Numbered from the stretch's first letter, positions 55,301-64,000 are shown. The stretch is DNA of 64,000 bases from DASQUK01 sp963717085 (GCA_963717085.1 CAVQVM010000019.1:62001-126000); one strand, 5' to 3'. Translations and numbers: made by a program. The notes: generated by a model not told the origin, from the letters alone.

Positions 55301-58175
55301 AGCGGGCGGCGTGAACGGGGCGCTCGCTCGCATGGCAGAGGACGCTTACGCGGCGTTGCCGGCTGGGGTGCGGGCTGCGGTGCGTCGCCTGCTGCTGCGG
55401 TTGTGCGACGCCGGGGAGGAGGGTGACCTGAGTCTGCGCCGCCGTGTCCCCGTCGCCGAGGTAGCGGACGAGGACGACGGTGACGCCCGTGCGGCGCTCG
55501 AGACGCTCGCGGACCACCGGCTCCTCACCATCGACCGCGACCGTGTCGAGGTTGCCCACGAGGCGTTGTTGCGGGAGTGGCCTCGCCTGCGCACCTGGCT
55601 CGATGAGGATGTTCAGGGCCGGCGGTTGCACCGGCGGCTGCACGATGCCGCCCGTTCATGGGAGGCTGCCGACAACGACCCCTCCGAGCTGTACCGCGGC
55701 ACGCGCCTGGGGGCGGCGACTGAATGGGCTGCGAGCCACGATGACGAGCTGACCCAGACTGAGCGCGCATTTCTCAGTGCCAGCCGAGGCCAGAGCGAAC
55801 AGGAACTGGCGGACGCCCAGCGCCGGGCGTCGGCCCGGGCCCGCTCCAACCGGCGGCTGCGCGCTTTGCTGGCGGGAGTCGGCGTGCTCCTGGTCGTGGC
55901 CGTGGTGGCCGGCCTGCTCGCAGTGCGCGAGGGACGCCTCGCCGTGCGCCAGAGCAACGTGGCCGAGCGCCGGGCGGCCGAGACCGAGCTGCAGCGGTTG
56001 CTCGCGCAGTCCGAGTCGCTGCAGGCGACCCGCCGCGATCTCGGCACGCTGCTGGCACTGGAGGCCAACCGCCTTTCGCCTGGTGTCGAGACGGAAAGCG
56101 GCCTGCTCGGTGCCATCCAGGCCGACCCCACCTTCCTCGGCTACCTCCGCATGCCGGCCGGTGCACCAGCGTTTTCCGTCGCCGCCGCCGTTGCCGGGGA
56201 CCGCCTGGTGATCGGCGACGCCGCGGGCCGCCTCATCCTGTTCGACCTCGCAACCAACGAGCCGATCGGCGAACCGGTTCAGGTGGCGAATGGCGTCCCC
56301 TTCCACTCGCTTGTGACCGATCCGTCGGGTACGCGGCTCGCCATCGCGTTCGAGGGCACCAGAGACGTGAGGCTGCTCGAGCTGCACGAGCTGGCGAACG
56401 CCGATCCCACGGGCGACACACCGGGACGCGTTTTCACGCTCGACGGCATCCCCTATCGGCTGGCCCTCGATCAGGCCGGCAGGCTGGCGGTTGGTGAGCT
56501 CGAAGGGGGCGCCGTTCGGGTGATCGACCTGTCGACAGGATCTGTCCTGGCTGTGCTGCCGCCACCTTCCCGAGCCGCAGGAAGCGATGCCGGCCTGCTC
56601 GAGGATCCGGCTGCCGTGGCCTTCGCGCCCGACGGCACGCTCGCCACTGGCCAGGGCTCGGTCATCCGGTTGTGGCACGCATCCAACCTGGGGCAAGCCG
56701 CCGAACTGCGAGCTCCGGGTTTCGAGGTCGGTGGCGCCCTCGAGTTCTCGCCCGAGGGTGACCTGGTCTCGGCCGGCGCCGAGCGGTCGGAGGGCGAGCG
56801 CTACCCGATCGCGGCCGGACTCATGGCGTGGGACCTGGACCGCCGGGCTCCCCGTTGGGGCGCGCCTGTCGACGTGAGATGCTTCGACATCACGGTGACG
56901 GCTACTCGGGCTGTGTGCGGGCAGGGATACCGTTACGCGACCACCTACGACATGCGCGACGGCACGGCCGGCGGGACGCCCTTCGACCTCCAGATCAGTG
57001 GGATCCGCGACCTCGGTCGATCCCTCGACGGCCGCTCGCTCATCGCCGTGTCGGACGACTCCATCGCCAGTCGGTGGAGCCTGGACGGGCGCTCCATCAT
57101 CGCTCCCGTCATCGGTGCGCCCGGCTCCTACCCGCTCAGCTACAGCCCCGATGGCTCGCTGCTGATCCTCGAATCGGTCAGGTCAGGCCAGGTTAGAAAT
57201 CCGCAGCTGTGGGACACGAGGCGATTCGAGAGGCGGGAGACGCTTCCGGCGCTCGGCGCTCGGTTCCTGCCCGATGGTCGGCTCGCTGCCGTGTTCACGG
57301 ACGGGTCGACGGGATACCTGGACGTGGAGACCGGATCCCGGTCGCCGTTCGCTCCGCTCCGGAGCCTGAACGTCACCGCCGCCGGCTACGACCCCGTGCG
57401 GCAACGGATGGCGCTCGGATACGCGGATGGCGTTGTTGACCAGCGCGACCTCGTCACCGGGGCAATTGTCGGCGCGAAGGTGACGGGGACGCCGGCGGGC
57501 GGGTCGGAGTCGATGCCTGTGAACAGCCTGGCCTACATCCAGGGAGGCACCGTGCTCGCCGTCGCCCGAGGCGAGAAGGTGGAGTTTTTCGACGCCGACG
57601 CCGGCGGCACCGCCCTCGAGCCCATAAAGGCCGGCCGGGTCGAGGTGTCGCCGGACGGTTCCGTGCTCGTCACCGCGACGGACGAGGGTGACCTGACGCT
57701 TCGTGATCCGGCGACGGGCCGACCGACGGGACCCGAGATCACCGGGCCCTCCGGGAGGCCCAACAACATCGTGCTCAGCGACGACAATACGCGGATGCTT
57801 GTGGCCACCCGGAACGACGCGGCTTTGTCGCAGCGTGACTTCACGGCCGACGCCGAGTACGCGCCCGATGCAATCCGCCTACCGACTGACGTGCACCTCT
57901 ACGACGTGGACTCCGCCCGACAGATCGGCCGAACACTTCGCTTGGCGCTGCCAGAGAACGCCCCTTACCTCGCCGCCACGCTCCGCCCGGACGGCGGCCA
58001 ACTCGCCGTCGCGACCGAGCACGGCGTGCAGCTCTGGGACCTCGATCCCGGTGCCTGGCGCGACGCAGCGTGCCGCCTCGCCGGCCGCAACCTCAGCCGC
58101 GACGAATGGGACCGCTACATGCCCCCGGACGAGCCCTACAGGGCCACCTGCCCGCAATGGCCGGTCGGCACTTGA
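52347..58175 (+). CDS. Giant STAND-type regulator: nucleotide cyclase domain - BTAD - two NTPase modules - TM - WD40-like propeller
   Basis: 1942 residues from the ATG at 52347; the frame stays open 84 codons upstream in Arg-rich non-coding-like sequence. Domains in order: class III cyclase (residues 13-160) with FTDQVGST and KSTGDG giving both metal Asp (D20, D64); OmpR-type HTH and BTAD (about 195-440: FRVLGPLEVFDGDRS, LDATRFEEL); a first AAA_16-like ATPase at about 53755-54300 (MGPEGIGKTRLV; LLVLDDLHLADAE); a second, nSTAND1-like, at about 54594-55600 (SCPYKGLARFEETDAANFFG; VGPSGSGKSSLV; RVIFVDQFEETFT); one TM helix at about 55857-55925 (LLAGVGVLLVVAVVAGLLA); and a C-terminal WD40-like propeller region at 56130-58170. 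Single gene, no partner. Could couple a signal to cAMP/cGMP, transcription and effector assembly; exact role unknown. Confidence 0.85.
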   Translation: MVAGGATGAPVGTWTVLFTDQVGSTAMRVLVGEETFDGVRADLDARVAGALSAHGVVVTKSTGDGVMGGFTSTAAALQCAVAIQQAVAERNRIAGEGVPGAEVVALRVGISVGDAVVDNGDLQGTAVVESARLCAVADGGTILCSEAVRVVSANRSGCTFGPARAIELKGLPDPVRAHEVIWEPLPYESGEHRLVFRVLGPLEVFDGDRSVALRGPKERFLLAALLARANSPVAIDALIGAVWGDRPPRTAERMVHAHVARLRRAIEPRRPRGEASSTLVTVGRGYELRLAAAQLDATRFEELAKRGSDQLASGDETASSTLRQALGLWRGEAFGEFPEVEACVAESRRLEELRQALVEDRVDADLAAGQSAGLVAEIETLLRAQPFRERLWGQLIVALYRSGRQRDALEAYQRARRLLADELGIAPGPELRRLEAAVLAQDPSLNVLRLVPDMGPTRLPAALDAVGSSFVGRETELAWLRDAWAAAVHGQGGFVSVMGPEGIGKTRLVAELAREVHDGGAAVLYGRCDHAHRGARALLGQALQSAGSSLLHLDGGGDDADDIAEAVARHLPTWSQGRSVLLVLDDLHLADAETLEVVADLAGWCRATPMLVIGVFHNDAVEQISPAEPLGGMASQLTLGPLSGDVVARVCDLYATEPWSAEDVDRVYDLTGGVPLLIHEQASEWARERASRRMAVAGDRIAASRRRLLASRDEVVDGVEGIQRLLEQRRAQLAGREAQLQASAVAALGSCPYKGLARFEETDAANFFGRERLVAELVARLTESRLLAVVGPSGSGKSSLVRAGLLPALAVGALPGGQRWRSAILSPGRHPTQALAHLLDGADDSARGPRVIFVDQFEETFTAGADRREQGEFITRLLNLVDQPDTALVLAIRADHLGRCATYPEFADRLTGNDVLVGPMRDAELRRTVELPAQRAGLEVEAGMVEVIVADVAGRAGALPLLSTALSETWERREGRSLTLAGYRAAGGVNGALARMAEDAYAALPAGVRAAVRRLLLRLCDAGEEGDLSLRRRVPVAEVADEDDGDARAALETLADHRLLTIDRDRVEVAHEALLREWPRLRTWLDEDVQGRRLHRRLHDAARSWEAADNDPSELYRGTRLGAATEWAASHDDELTQTERAFLSASRGQSEQELADAQRRASARARSNRRLRALLAGVGVLLVVAVVAGLLAVREGRLAVRQSNVAERRAAETELQRLLAQSESLQATRRDLGTLLALEANRLSPGVETESGLLGAIQADPTFLGYLRMPAGAPAFSVAAAVAGDRLVIGDAAGRLILFDLATNEPIGEPVQVANGVPFHSLVTDPSGTRLAIAFEGTRDVRLLELHELANADPTGDTPGRVFTLDGIPYRLALDQAGRLAVGELEGGAVRVIDLSTGSVLAVLPPPSRAAGSDAGLLEDPAAVAFAPDGTLATGQGSVIRLWHASNLGQAAELRAPGFEVGGALEFSPEGDLVSAGAERSEGERYPIAAGLMAWDLDRRAPRWGAPVDVRCFDITVTATRAVCGQGYRYATTYDMRDGTAGGTPFDLQISGIRDLGRSLDGRSLIAVSDDSIASRWSLDGRSIIAPVIGAPGSYPLSYSPDGSLLILESVRSGQVRNPQLWDTRRFERRETLPALGARFLPDGRLAAVFTDGSTGYLDVETGSRSPFAPLRSLNVTAAGYDPVRQRMALGYADGVVDQRDLVTGAIVGAKVTGTPAGGSESMPVNSLAYIQGGTVLAVARGEKVEFFDADAGGTALEPIKAGRVEVSPDGSVLVTATDEGDLTLRDPATGRPTGPEITGPSGRPNNIVLSDDNTRMLVATRNDAALSQRDFTADAEYAPDAIRLPTDVHLYDVDSARQIGRTLRLALPENAPYLAATLRPDGGQLAVATEHGVQLWDLDPGAWRDAACRLAGRNLSRDEWDRYMPPDEPYRATCPQWPVGT

Positions 58176-58315
58176 CGAGGACCATGCGGCGGGTTGGACC
58201 ACCGCGCGATAGTTCGACATTCCTAGCGAAGCCCAGCCGTGACGGGTTGGCATTCGCCCGCTCGATCTTCCTCAATGCGCCCCGATAACGACATGGGCGA
58301 AAGGTCGCGTTCGAC

Positions 58316-58648
58316 CTAAGGCTTTGCCGCCTGGTGAGACCTGACGCGATCGATGTCGTTCTCCGAGAGATCGACACCACCGCGTGCGCCCTGCATGACC
58401 CCGGCGGCCGCCATCACACCTCGTGGCACGGCAGTGAGGCGGCCGTCGACCACGTCGGCGATCGGCAGCTTGTACGAGCCGAACTCGTCCCTCTGGTCCG
58501 CGTCGTACCAGACGTGCGCGTCGCGGTGCCTGGTGTTCGGTCCGTCGTCCGACCCCGCCCACCGCCGGACCCGCTTCTTGGCGGCGTTGGCGTCCCACTC
58601 GCGCTCCCGATCGGCCAGCGGAAGAGCCTGGAATGGGGTGACAGCCAT
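58316..58648 (-). CDS. Phage-like conserved protein (SYKLPIADVVDG family)
   Basis: 110 residues. The pattern ADREREWDANAAKKRVRRWA, then EFGSYKLPIADVVDGRLTAV, PRGVMAAAGVMQGARGGVDL is one I associate with actinobacterial phage-type proteins, including segments next to prohead proteases. No phage genes are nearby, so it may be a lone relic or domesticated gene. AGGAGG lies upstream of the ATG, but about 17 nt away. Confidence 0.55.
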   Translation of the reverse strand: MAVTPFQALPLADREREWDANAAKKRVRRWAGSDDGPNTRHRDAHVWYDADQRDEFGSYKLPIADVVDGRLTAVPRGVMAAAGVMQGARGGVDLSENDIDRVRSHQAAKP

Positions 58649-58866
58649 GTCTTCCGGCTCCTCCTACATCGGCGTGCCCGCTGTCCCGCTCCTACCCGCG
58701 CCAAGTGGCGGGTATCCGCACGCGCCAAGACGCCGATCACCGTCGACGGGACGACCCTATGGCCGCTCCACCGTGCCGGCCCGGCGCCTGCGGGTGGGTC
58801 GGCGTCGTCCCTATCGTCGGGGGCAGTGGTTGCGAACAGGAGACACGCACCGGAGGGGGACTGAGC

Positions 58867-59146
58867 GTGGGGCGACTCGACGATCGTGTTGCCATCGTCA
58901 CCGGAGCCAGCCGCGGGCTCGGCAAGTCGATCGCCGAGCTCTTCGCCGCCGAGGGCGCGGCGGTGGCGGTCGTGGCCAGGACGGAGGTGCAATGGGATCC
59001 TCGGTTGCCGGGCACGGTGCACGACACGGTCGCGTCCATCGAGGCAGCCGGCGGCCGGGCGGTCGCGATCCCAGCCGATCTGGCCAACCCCGAAGAGGTC
59101 GGCAGCATTGTGGACCGGGCGAACGCCGCGCTGGGCCAGGTCGACG
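58867..59146 (+). pseudogene. Short-chain dehydrogenase, truncated after the N-terminal third
   Basis: GTG at 58867: GRLDDRVAIVTGASRGLGKS (TGxxxGxG cofactor motif), VAVVARTEVQWDPRLPG, TVASIEAAGGRAVAIPADLA, then IVDRANAALGQVD. At that point the SDR sequence is lost. The following 170 bp in frame is Arg/Pro-rich and has no NAG, YxxxK or C-terminal part. A deletion probably removed the rest. About 95 real residues against about 260 for the family. Confidence 0.7.
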
Positions 59147-59323
59147 ACGGTGACCACCGGACAGCTCCTCTGGAGCGAGGACGTGCTCCAGCCCGAGCTG
59201 GGTGGCCGCGGCTGGCTCCCACGCTCCTGACCGGGCGTGCTCCGCTAGTGCGCGGGTGGCCGCGTTCCGGCCGCCGAGCGCTGCCCCTTTCCCGGGAGGC
59301 GGCGGCTCGTTAGGTTCCGATCC

Positions 59324-60634
59324 GTGGCAGTGGAGCAATCGGCGGCCCCTCGCGGCCGCGGCGGCGCCGTCGCCTTCGCGGCCGTCACCGGCGCGCTGGC
59401 CGGTGCGGCGCTCTGCGGCCACCGCGGCAGGCGGGCCGGGACCGTTGGCGCCCTGGTGGGCGCAGCCGGGCTGGGAGCCTCGGAGGCGCTGGCGCGGGCT
59501 CGGCAGCGTCCGGGTGAGATCCCGGCGCTGTGGCAGCGCATCGCGGTGACCTCGGCCCTGGTCGCGCCGCTCGGGTGGGCAGCGGGGCGGTTCGGGCGCG
59601 CGGGGCCGGCCGTGGTGGGCACCTCCGCCGGCACCGTCGCCGGTCTGCTCGGCCTGCGCCCGCAGAAGGTCGCCTTGGGGCCGCTCGTCGGCGCCGCCGT
59701 GGGCCTGGCGGCGGCCCGTCGGCGGCGACCGGTGCCCGCCGCTGCGGTGGCGAGCACGGCGGTGCTCACGTACCGGCTGGTGTCGGCGGCGGTGTTCCGC
59801 GACGCACAGGTGACCCTCCTCGCCGAGCGCGTCCGGGCCGAGGACCTTCCCTTCGTCGTCCCGCTGGAGGCTCGCTCGCGCTACGTCGGCACGGGCTACG
59901 TCGAGCGGTTGAGCGAGGTGCTCGGTGGCACCTACACCGCCGACGCCAGCGACATCGGCATCGTCGCCTCGCTGGACGACCTGGCCGGGCCGGACTTCGA
60001 TCCCGAGTCCGTCGACCCGCGGGTTCGCGAGTTCTACGAGCACACGACGCGGTTCACGCTGGACATCGTCCCCGAGTGGCGGCAGTGGGTGCGGCCCGGC
60101 TACCTGCTGTATCGGGACCTGGTCGCCCGTCCGCTCGGACAGGCCAGCGTCCCGATGAACCAGCGGGAAGCCCTTCGGGGGATCCGCAGCCGCATCGACA
60201 CGATCAGCCTGGACCAGGAAGGTACGGTCGCCGTACGGGGCTGGATCCGGTCGTTCGCCGACAACGACGAACCGATCTACGTGGGGATCTACACGACGTA
60301 CCGACACGACGGGCGTGGCTACGTCAGCGTGGGATTCCCCCTCCCACAGGCGAGCTTCACCGCCACCCTCGCACCCCGGTCCCGGCCCGGCGGTGGGCTG
60401 GTGCTGACCAGCCGCAGCGACCTCGACCATCCGGGCCACTACCTCACCATCGTCGACGCAGACACGCGGGAGCTCACCGCGCTCGCGGTTCGTGGCTTCG
60501 CCGAGCAGCTCGACGTGTACGTGCAAGACGGCGAGCTGCGGGCCGAGCACGCCTTCTGGGTGTTCGGGTTCCCGTTCCTCGTCCTCCACTACCGCATCCG
60601 CCCCAAGGCGAACCCCACCGATTCGGTCGCTTAA
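59324..60634 (+). CDS. Conserved actinobacterial membrane-anchored protein
   Basis: 436 residues. The first 165 are Ala/Gly-rich hydrophobic segments (GGAVAFAAVTGALAGAALCG, AVTSALVAPLGWAAGRFG, VALGPLVGAAVGLAAARRR). The rest is a conserved soluble domain: YVERLSEVLGGTYTADASDI, YEHTTRFTLDIVPEWRQWVR, PGYLLYRDLVARPLGQASVP, GWIRSFADNDEPIYVGIYTT, ending FWVFGFPFLVLHYRI. I know it as an actinobacterial family of unknown function. The next gene starts 36 bp on. Confidence 0.65.
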   Translation: MAVEQSAAPRGRGGAVAFAAVTGALAGAALCGHRGRRAGTVGALVGAAGLGASEALARARQRPGEIPALWQRIAVTSALVAPLGWAAGRFGRAGPAVVGTSAGTVAGLLGLRPQKVALGPLVGAAVGLAAARRRRPVPAAAVASTAVLTYRLVSAAVFRDAQVTLLAERVRAEDLPFVVPLEARSRYVGTGYVERLSEVLGGTYTADASDIGIVASLDDLAGPDFDPESVDPRVREFYEHTTRFTLDIVPEWRQWVRPGYLLYRDLVARPLGQASVPMNQREALRGIRSRIDTISLDQEGTVAVRGWIRSFADNDEPIYVGIYTTYRHDGRGYVSVGFPLPQASFTATLAPRSRPGGGLVLTSRSDLDHPGHYLTIVDADTRELTALAVRGFAEQLDVYVQDGELRAEHAFWVFGFPFLVLHYRIRPKANPTDSVA

Positions 60635-60669
60635 GGTGACCTCCGAGCGGGCCGTCGAGAAGGGCAACG

Positions 60670-61506
60670 GTGAGGCCGGTGGAACGACGAGATCTGATGC
60701 GAAAGTCTGCTGTGGGGATGGCGGGCGTCGTCGGCGGGCACGCGTTGGGGGCGGCAGGTGTCGCGGGCGCGACGCCGGCCGGCGGCGGCCACGACGCGCT
60801 GAACCGGCTCGGTCTCGTGTACCTGTCGCACGTGAACGACCCGGCGACGACGAGCCTGTTCCCCGGGGACCCGGCGTTCACGCTCGAGGTCATCGCCACG
60901 ATTCCCGCGGATGGGTTCTACATGCAGTTCGTCCGGGAGGGGGAGCACACGGGGACCCATTGGGGCGCCCCGGGCCACTTCCAGGAGGGTGGGTTGCTCG
61001 CCGACCAGCTCGACCCGGGCGACCTGTTCCTTCCGGCGGTGAAGATCGACATCCGCGCCCAATCCGCACGGGACGCCGACTACGGCGCCACGATCGACGA
61101 CATCAAGCGGTGGGAGCGCCGCTACGGCCGCATCCCCCGGGGTGCGGCCGTCATCCTGTGGACCGGTTGGGAGGACAAGTGGGGGACGGACGCGTACCCC
61201 AACCTGGATGCCGATGGTGTCATTCACCAGCCGGGGTTCCTGCTCGAGACCGTCGAGTGGCTCATCCAGACCCGGCGCCTGGACCGTCGGGGGGCGCTGG
61301 GCACCGACACGTTCAGCCCCGACCGGGGCGTCGACACCGACTTCGGCGTGTCCGTCGCGCTCTACGACCGCCACCGCATCAGCCTCGAGAACCTGGCCAA
61401 CCTCGGCTCGCTGCCCCCGAAGGGCGCCTGGGTCCTCGTGGGCGGGCCTCGCCACAAGGCAGGCTCGGGATCGACGGCCACGATCTTCGGCGTGCTGCCG
61501 CGCTGA
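60670..61506 (+). CDS. Cyclase-family (kynurenine formamidase-like) exported hydrolase
   Basis: 278 residues from a GTG at 60670. Likely Tat signal (ERRDLMRKSAVGMAGVVGGH), cut near VAGATPA. Metal-binding motif of the cyclase family EHTGTHWGAPGHFQEGG (HxGTHxDxPxH type, one Asp to Gly), and the later block LPAVKIDIRAQSARDADYGA. Zn/Mn-dependent amidase or lactonase outside the cell. Convergent with the GGDEF gene, which ends at 61531. Confidence 0.8.
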   Translation: MRPVERRDLMRKSAVGMAGVVGGHALGAAGVAGATPAGGGHDALNRLGLVYLSHVNDPATTSLFPGDPAFTLEVIATIPADGFYMQFVREGEHTGTHWGAPGHFQEGGLLADQLDPGDLFLPAVKIDIRAQSARDADYGATIDDIKRWERRYGRIPRGAAVILWTGWEDKWGTDAYPNLDADGVIHQPGFLLETVEWLIQTRRLDRRGALGTDTFSPDRGVDTDFGVSVALYDRHRISLENLANLGSLPPKGAWVLVGGPRHKAGSGSTATIFGVLPR

Positions 61507-61530
61507 GGACCTTCTGCCTCGCCGGGATCC

Positions 61531-63212
61531 TCAATGGGTGGGGGTCCTGACCGAGCCGATCCGGGGCCGCATCCTCGGTATGTCGGGCACGACCTCGGCA
61601 ACGTCGGCGACCTCGGGCACGACGCGGGTGGCGCCGGGCCACCCGCTGCTCGCCGACCCAGCCGGCGCCGATGCGCATGTCGGGGGTGACCTCCGGGCAG
61701 TAGTGCACCGCGACGCCCTTACCCCGCCGCTTGCCGCTGTACATGGCGCTGTCGGCCCGATGGACCAGGGCGTCCGCGGTGATCCCCGCCTCGCGCCGCT
61801 CGGGAGCCACGACGCCCAGGCTGCCGCCCAGCGTCACGATGTGCCCGTCGATCCGGAACGGCTGCCGCAGCGCCGCCAGGATGCGCTCTGCGACCACCTC
61901 GCTGTCGCCGTCGATGACGATGGCGAACTCGTCGCCGCCCAGGCGCGCCACGGTGTCCCCGCTGCGCACGCAGCCCCGCAGGCGCTGCCCCACGGCGGAT
62001 AGCAGGTAGTCGCCGGTCGTGTGGCCGAAGGTGTCGTTGACCACCTTGAAGTCGTCGAGATCGACCACGATGAGGGCGAAGGGCCAGCCGTAGGCGCGAT
62101 GGCGCTCGATGGCATGGTTCAGCTGGTCGTCGAACAGCGAGCGGTTCGCAAGGCCCGTGAGCGGGTCATGGTGCGCCCGGTGGGCCAGCTCGGCCTGCGC
62201 GGCCGACACCCGCTCCAGCAGGGCGGCGTTCTCGAGGAGCGTGACGACCTGGCGGAGCAGCACGAGGACCAAGACGGCCCCGGCCACCGTGGCCTCCATG
62301 TGCGTCGATCCTCGAGCCGACGGCGATCTGGCCGGCGACAACCGCACCGGTCAGCGCGACCAGGCCGTAGGGCAGGAGCAGGTGGGCGCGATCCACGGCG
62401 ACGCGCTGACGCAGGTGCCGGGCCGTCGGCCACCCATCCGTGGTTGTCAGGGCCGCCACGGCGATGAGCAACGGTCCGGCGATGAACCCGGCGTTGGTGA
62501 GCGGCGGCATCTCGTCCGCCCCGCTGCTGACCAGGTAGGCGAAGATGCTGTCGGACACCGAGATGGCAACCAGGCCCGAGCCCAACAGCCAGAGCTGGGG
62601 ACGGAGCTGGCGCGGAACCCGTCCGGTCGCGATCAGCAGCACGACGATGACCACGAGGATGAGATCGGTCAGCGGGTAGGCGATCGCGACGGCCAGCGCC
62701 GGGACGCTGGGGGTCTCGGCGTGCACGACGGCCCCCAGCGCCGTGGCCCACGTCAGGATGAACAGCGAGCCGACGACGATGGCGCCGTCGAGCGAGAACA
62801 CCAGACGATCACGGCGGAGCACGTCGCCGGAGTGGCGTAGTGGCTCGATGTCCAGGGCCAACAGGGCCGGAAGCGCGAGCACCGGCATGGTGAGGTAGCC
62901 GATGTCGGCGACCGAGGGCGAGGGCAGCGGGGTATCCGAGAAGATCTGGTACCACGACCAGAACGCCTGCCCAATGCTCCAGCCGAGCATGCCGACCGCC
63001 ATCAGCCGGCGCCACGTGCGTTCGACGCCCGTGACCCGGCGCGACGTCCACCAGCACAGCGTCGCCGCCGAGAGGCCCGCGATGAGCTGCGCTGCGTCGT
63101 CGACGATGACTTCGCCGTCCTCGGACAGCAGACCGGAACTGTCGAGGAACAGCACGACAACGACGAAGCCGGCCACGACCCCGAGCCATGTCCTCAGCCC
63201 CGTCGTACCCAT
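61531..63212 (-). CDS. Membrane GGDEF diguanylate cyclase, frameshifted
   Basis: About 560 residues. N-terminal half: eight to nine hydrophobic spans (TWLGVVAGFVVVVLFLDSSG, VVGSLFILTWATALGAVV, LTDLILVVIVVLLIATG). After a shift at about 62305 the frame continues AGAVLVLVLLRQVVTLLENA and the GGDEF domain HHDPLTGLANRSLFDDQLNH, VDLDDFKVVNDTFGHTTGDY, then RSGDTVARLGGDEFAIVIDG (I-site RxxD, active GGDEF). A second extra base at about 61635 shifts the tail to VVPEVADVAEVVPDIPRM and a stop at 61531; otherwise it would overrun the convergent gene. It makes c-di-GMP at the membrane. Confidence 0.82.
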
Positions 63213-63419
63213 GGACCTTCCCCAAGGGACGGCACAGCGTCGGAATCCATGCCGACCCGCTCACAGCGTAGTGCAGCCGCTACCCCGCCCGTTCGTGTTG
63301 GCGGATCGCGTTGCGCGTTGCCCGGCCCCGGACGTTCGCGGGCAAGGTCATGTGACCCCCGGTGCCCGGTTTCTCGTGGGCAGGGGCGGCCGTCTGTCAG
63401 CCCAGCCAAGGAGGTAGCT

Positions 63420-64000
63420 GTGCCCGGCACGCTGCGGTTTGCGATCTCGATTCCCCAATTCGTCGCCGACGGAGCCTTCGATCCGGCTGGTCTCCGCACG
63501 TACTTGGCACGAGCCGCGGCGCTCGGCTTCGACAGCGCCTGGACGCTCGAGCAGGTCCTGGGCACGACACCCGTCCTCGGGCCGATCGAGACCATGACCT
63601 ACGCAGCCGCCTGCTCCGAGGACCTGCGGCTGGGCTGCGCGGTCTTCGTGACCCCGTTGTACAGCCCCGTCCACCTGGCCAAGAGCTTGAGCACGCTCGA
63701 CCAGCTGAGCCGGGGAAGGGTCGAGGTCGGCGTCGCCACCGGCGGGCGCGCCCGCCCGTTCTCGGCTTTTGCCGTTGATCCCGCCAGCCTGGTGTCCCGC
63801 TTCACGGAGGGCCTGCGGCTGATGAGGGCACTCTGGACCGAGCCCGAGGTCAACTTCGAAGGGCGGTTCTGGCAGTTGGAGGGCGCCGCCATGACGCCCC
63901 GGCCGTTCCAGAAGCCCCATCCCCCGATCTGGTTCGGCGCCAACCACCCTGATGCCCTGGCCCGCGCGGTCGCTCATGGCGACGGCTTCTTCGGCGCCGG
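63420..64000 (+). CDS. LLM-class flavin/F420-dependent oxidoreductase (truncated by window end)
   Basis: Starts at GTG 63420 with a perfect AAGGAGGT at 63408-63415, and is open to the window end, giving 193 residues. Luciferase-like fold: FAISIPQFVADGAFDPAGLR, FDSAWTLEQVLGT, LGCAVFVTPLYSPVHLAKSL, GRVEVGVATGGRARPF, MTPRPFQKPHPPIWFGANH. Reduces or oxidises an unknown substrate with F420 or FMN. Different subfamily from the LLM gene at 30508. Confidence 0.82.
   Translation, partial: MPGTLRFAISIPQFVADGAFDPAGLRTYLARAAALGFDSAWTLEQVLGTTPVLGPIETMTYAAACSEDLRLGCAVFVTPLYSPVHLAKSLSTLDQLSRGRVEVGVATGGRARPFSAFAVDPASLVSRFTEGLRLMRALWTEPEVNFEGRFWQLEGAAMTPRPFQKPHPPIWFGANHPDALARAVAHGDGFFGA

Overview
The window is about 64 kb of very GC-rich DNA (third codon positions almost always G or C) from an actinobacterium. 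Several features point to an uncultured soil or environmental actinomycete, perhaps Acidimicrobiia-like: F420/deazaflavin-type enzymes, a WS/DGAT acyltransferase, BTAD-type regulators, a Ku protein, and a group 1h (high-affinity, atmospheric-H2) [NiFe]-hydrogenase locus. The taxonomy is inference; there is no rRNA or other marker gene here.

Layout. 0-1.2 kb: a decayed IS110-family element (minus strand). 1.2-9.6 kb: a Tat-exported PhoX/DUF839 protein, a PEP-utilising swivel-domain enzyme, a double VOC protein, a HAD-PlsC acyltransferase fusion, a WS/DGAT acyltransferase and a YpeA-like GNAT. 9.7-13.3 kb: a catabolic-looking set (P450, SDR, deazaflavin-type oxidoreductase, convergent zinc alcohol dehydrogenase). 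13.4-14.2 kb: a two-PAS protein with no output domain.

14.27-29.87 kb is the core of the window. A PadR-YceI fusion regulator with a coupled small membrane protein diverges from a roughly 14-kb operon. Gene order in the operon is hhyS, hhyL, NifU-domain protein, DUF5947, DUF6084, a conserved accessory gene, maturation protease, one or two tiny 'PDxARYVKIRxM' membrane peptides, a stand-alone YceI protein, hypA, hypC, hypD, hypF, a degenerate-SIS/HypC fusion, a SIS isomerase and hypE. Most junctions are ATGA/GTGA overlaps, so it reads as one transcription unit. No hypB is present. The regulator and the operon each carry a related YceI (polyisoprenoid-binding fold) domain, which suggests a lipid or quinone link between H2 oxidation and its own control.

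29.9-38.8 kb: a VOC protein, an LLM-class F420-type oxidoreductase, a LacI-family regulator, SppA peptidase, a PAP2 phosphatase, two multi-spanning membrane proteins and Ku. 39.3-52.3 kb is an accessory, remnant-rich zone. It holds a secreted beta-propeller/FN3 protein, a broken methyltransferase, an inverted second copy of the IS110 remnant, a HAF-repeat secreted protein, small membrane proteins, a DHFR-like reductase, a lipoprotein, a SnoaL protein, a TetR gene that lost its HTH, a methyltransferase, a pentapeptide-DinB protein and a P-loop kinase. 52.3-58.2 kb: one very large STAND-type protein (nucleotide-cyclase domain, HTH-BTAD, two NTPase modules, TM, WD40-like propellers). 58.3-64 kb: a phage-like conserved protein, a truncated SDR, two conserved exported or membrane proteins, a GGDEF diguanylate cyclase and an LLM oxidoreductase cut by the window end.

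Quality note. At least eight otherwise well-conserved genes carry single-base frameshifts, nearly all one extra G or C. This may be residual sequence error rather than biology, so genes described here as 'frameshifted' may be intact in the organism.
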